Shown here: one piece after another, positions 49,688 through 49,953 of the stretch
Numbering within the stretch: the stretch's first letter is position 1
How the letters are laid out: every line of letters begins with the position of its first letter
Assembly (NCBI GenBank): GCA_025459265.1
Contig: JALOQX010000006.1
Location: 1-49,953, forward strand
Direction of reading: 5' to 3'
From: Pirellulaceae bacterium
GTDB lineage: Bacteria; Planctomycetota; Planctomycetia; Pirellulales; Pirellulaceae
Length of the DNA stretch: 49,953 nucleotides
Translations under genes and position numbers: made by a program
The notes under the pieces: generated by a model
What the model saw: the letters and a program-made list of their open reading frames with translations, nothing else
The model's database searches: none
Told to the model about the DNA's origin: nothing

Positions 49688-49714
49688 TCCAGGCCTCCCT
49701 GTGATCGGTCGTAC
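49688..49714. repeat. 27-bp dispersed repeat, copy 2
   Basis: Matches 32650-32676 at 25 of 27 positions, same orientation. A GCCCTT/AAGGGC hairpin precedes it by about 75 bp, as a related hairpin does at 32613-32632. Confidence 0.6.
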
Positions 49715-49741
49715 GCGACTGTCTGGCAACGATTACTCTGA

Positions 49742-49853
49742 TCCTGTGCATCCTGTTCATCCTGTCTCCAGACGATCCTGTCAGCCCAACACATCCGCTG
49801 CGCAGTTGAGACAGGATGTACAGGATTGGCAGGATGTAGGGTGAACGAGTGTC
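49742..49853. repeat. 112-bp dispersed repeat, copy 2
   Basis: Second copy of the unit at 49262-49373, in the same orientation, with about 370 bp between them. The middle (around 49790-49810) differs most, while both ends are well conserved. Confidence 0.75.
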
Positions 49854-49854
49854 G

Positions 49855-49953
49855 GCGTAGCCGATGATCTGGGCTCCCCATCGGGCGAGCCGATGGGGGA
49901 GCGGAGGGTGCGCGCGGGTTTGCTACTGCGTAGCCGATGATCTGGGCTCCCCA
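49855..49953. repeat. 73-bp-period tandem repeat cut by right window edge
   Basis: A 26-bp unit start is repeated exactly at 49855-49880 and 49928-49953, a period of 73 bp. The unit contains an inverted repeat GCTCCCCATCGG with CCGATGGGGGAGC (49873-49902, one extra G). At least 1.3 copies are visible, so the array may continue beyond the window. Confidence 0.6.

Larger units (their letters stand above)
49026..49953. other. 928-bp gene-free island of palindromes and repeats
   Basis: No convincing coding region lies here: frames are short and differ in composition from nearby genes. The stretch holds the dispersed repeats listed separately, several perfect hairpins, and a tandem repeat at the right edge. 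From 49026 to about 49255 no repeat was recognised. The element at 49688-49714 links it to the spacer at 32608-33043. The upstream control of asnB must lie in its left part. Confidence 0.6.

Noticed and set aside
49026-49953. CRISPR array in the repeat island
   Set aside because: The repeats are 112 bp and 73 bp in period, palindromic and few, without regular spacers of 30-40 bp, and there are no cas genes.

Overview
The window reads as high-GC (roughly two-thirds G+C by eye) chromosomal DNA of a planctomycete, most likely from the Pirellulales or a close relative. This rests on several lineage-typical features: a DUF1559-type pseudopilin, an ECF sigma factor overlapping a Ser/Thr-kinase gene, a sulfatase, signal peptidases with very large inserts, LL-diaminopimelate aminotransferase, and REP-like palindromic repeats between genes. 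No rRNA, tRNA, CRISPR array, integrase or intact insertion sequence was seen.

Layout. Positions 1-14414: the end of a PilZ-like gene running off the left edge, ribBA (riboflavin), a conserved unknown, korA-korB (2-oxoacid:ferredoxin oxidoreductase), an EamA transporter, a ROK sugar kinase, lepA, two adjacent unusual type I signal peptidases carrying zinc-ribbon and beta-sandwich-like inserts, and lptB with a terminator. Positions 14478-25046: dapL (lysine/peptidoglycan); a minus-strand ABC ATPase, permease and membrane-anchored Gln-rich protein operon; folC with a long structured leader; an S41 protease; and a sulfatase. Positions 25181-31162 encode one 1993-residue signalling protein: kinase-like domain, AAA ATPase, TPR-like region, GAF, histidine kinase and two receiver domains. 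Its Ser/Thr-kinase domain lacks the catalytic Asp.

Positions 31465-38909: a D-lactate dehydrogenase-like gene, a 436-bp repeat-rich spacer, then a tight seven-gene operon of three consecutive GspF/PilC-like membrane proteins, three pseudopilin or PilX-like proteins and one DUF1559 pseudopilin. No assembly ATPase, secretin or prepilin peptidase lies beside it. Positions 38921-43455 (minus): an ECF sigma factor overlapping a 1303-residue Ser/Thr kinase-STAND NTPase-FGE-like protein. A rhomboid gene is divergent from it. Positions 44156-49025: a 14-copy heptamer tract, an unknown gene, glgC and asnB. Positions 49026-49953 hold no gene and are an island of palindromes and repeats, some related to the spacer at 32608-33043.

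Working together: the operon structure supports three modules, namely the ABC export/tether operon, the pilus-like operon and the sigma factor/kinase pair. The housekeeping genes (ribBA, lepA, lptB, dapL, folC, glgC, asnB) appear to be ordinary chromosome. The least ordinary content is the modified signal peptidases, the triple-GspF operon, the two giant signalling proteins and the palindromic repeat families. Functions are assigned from recognisable motifs only; no database search was run.
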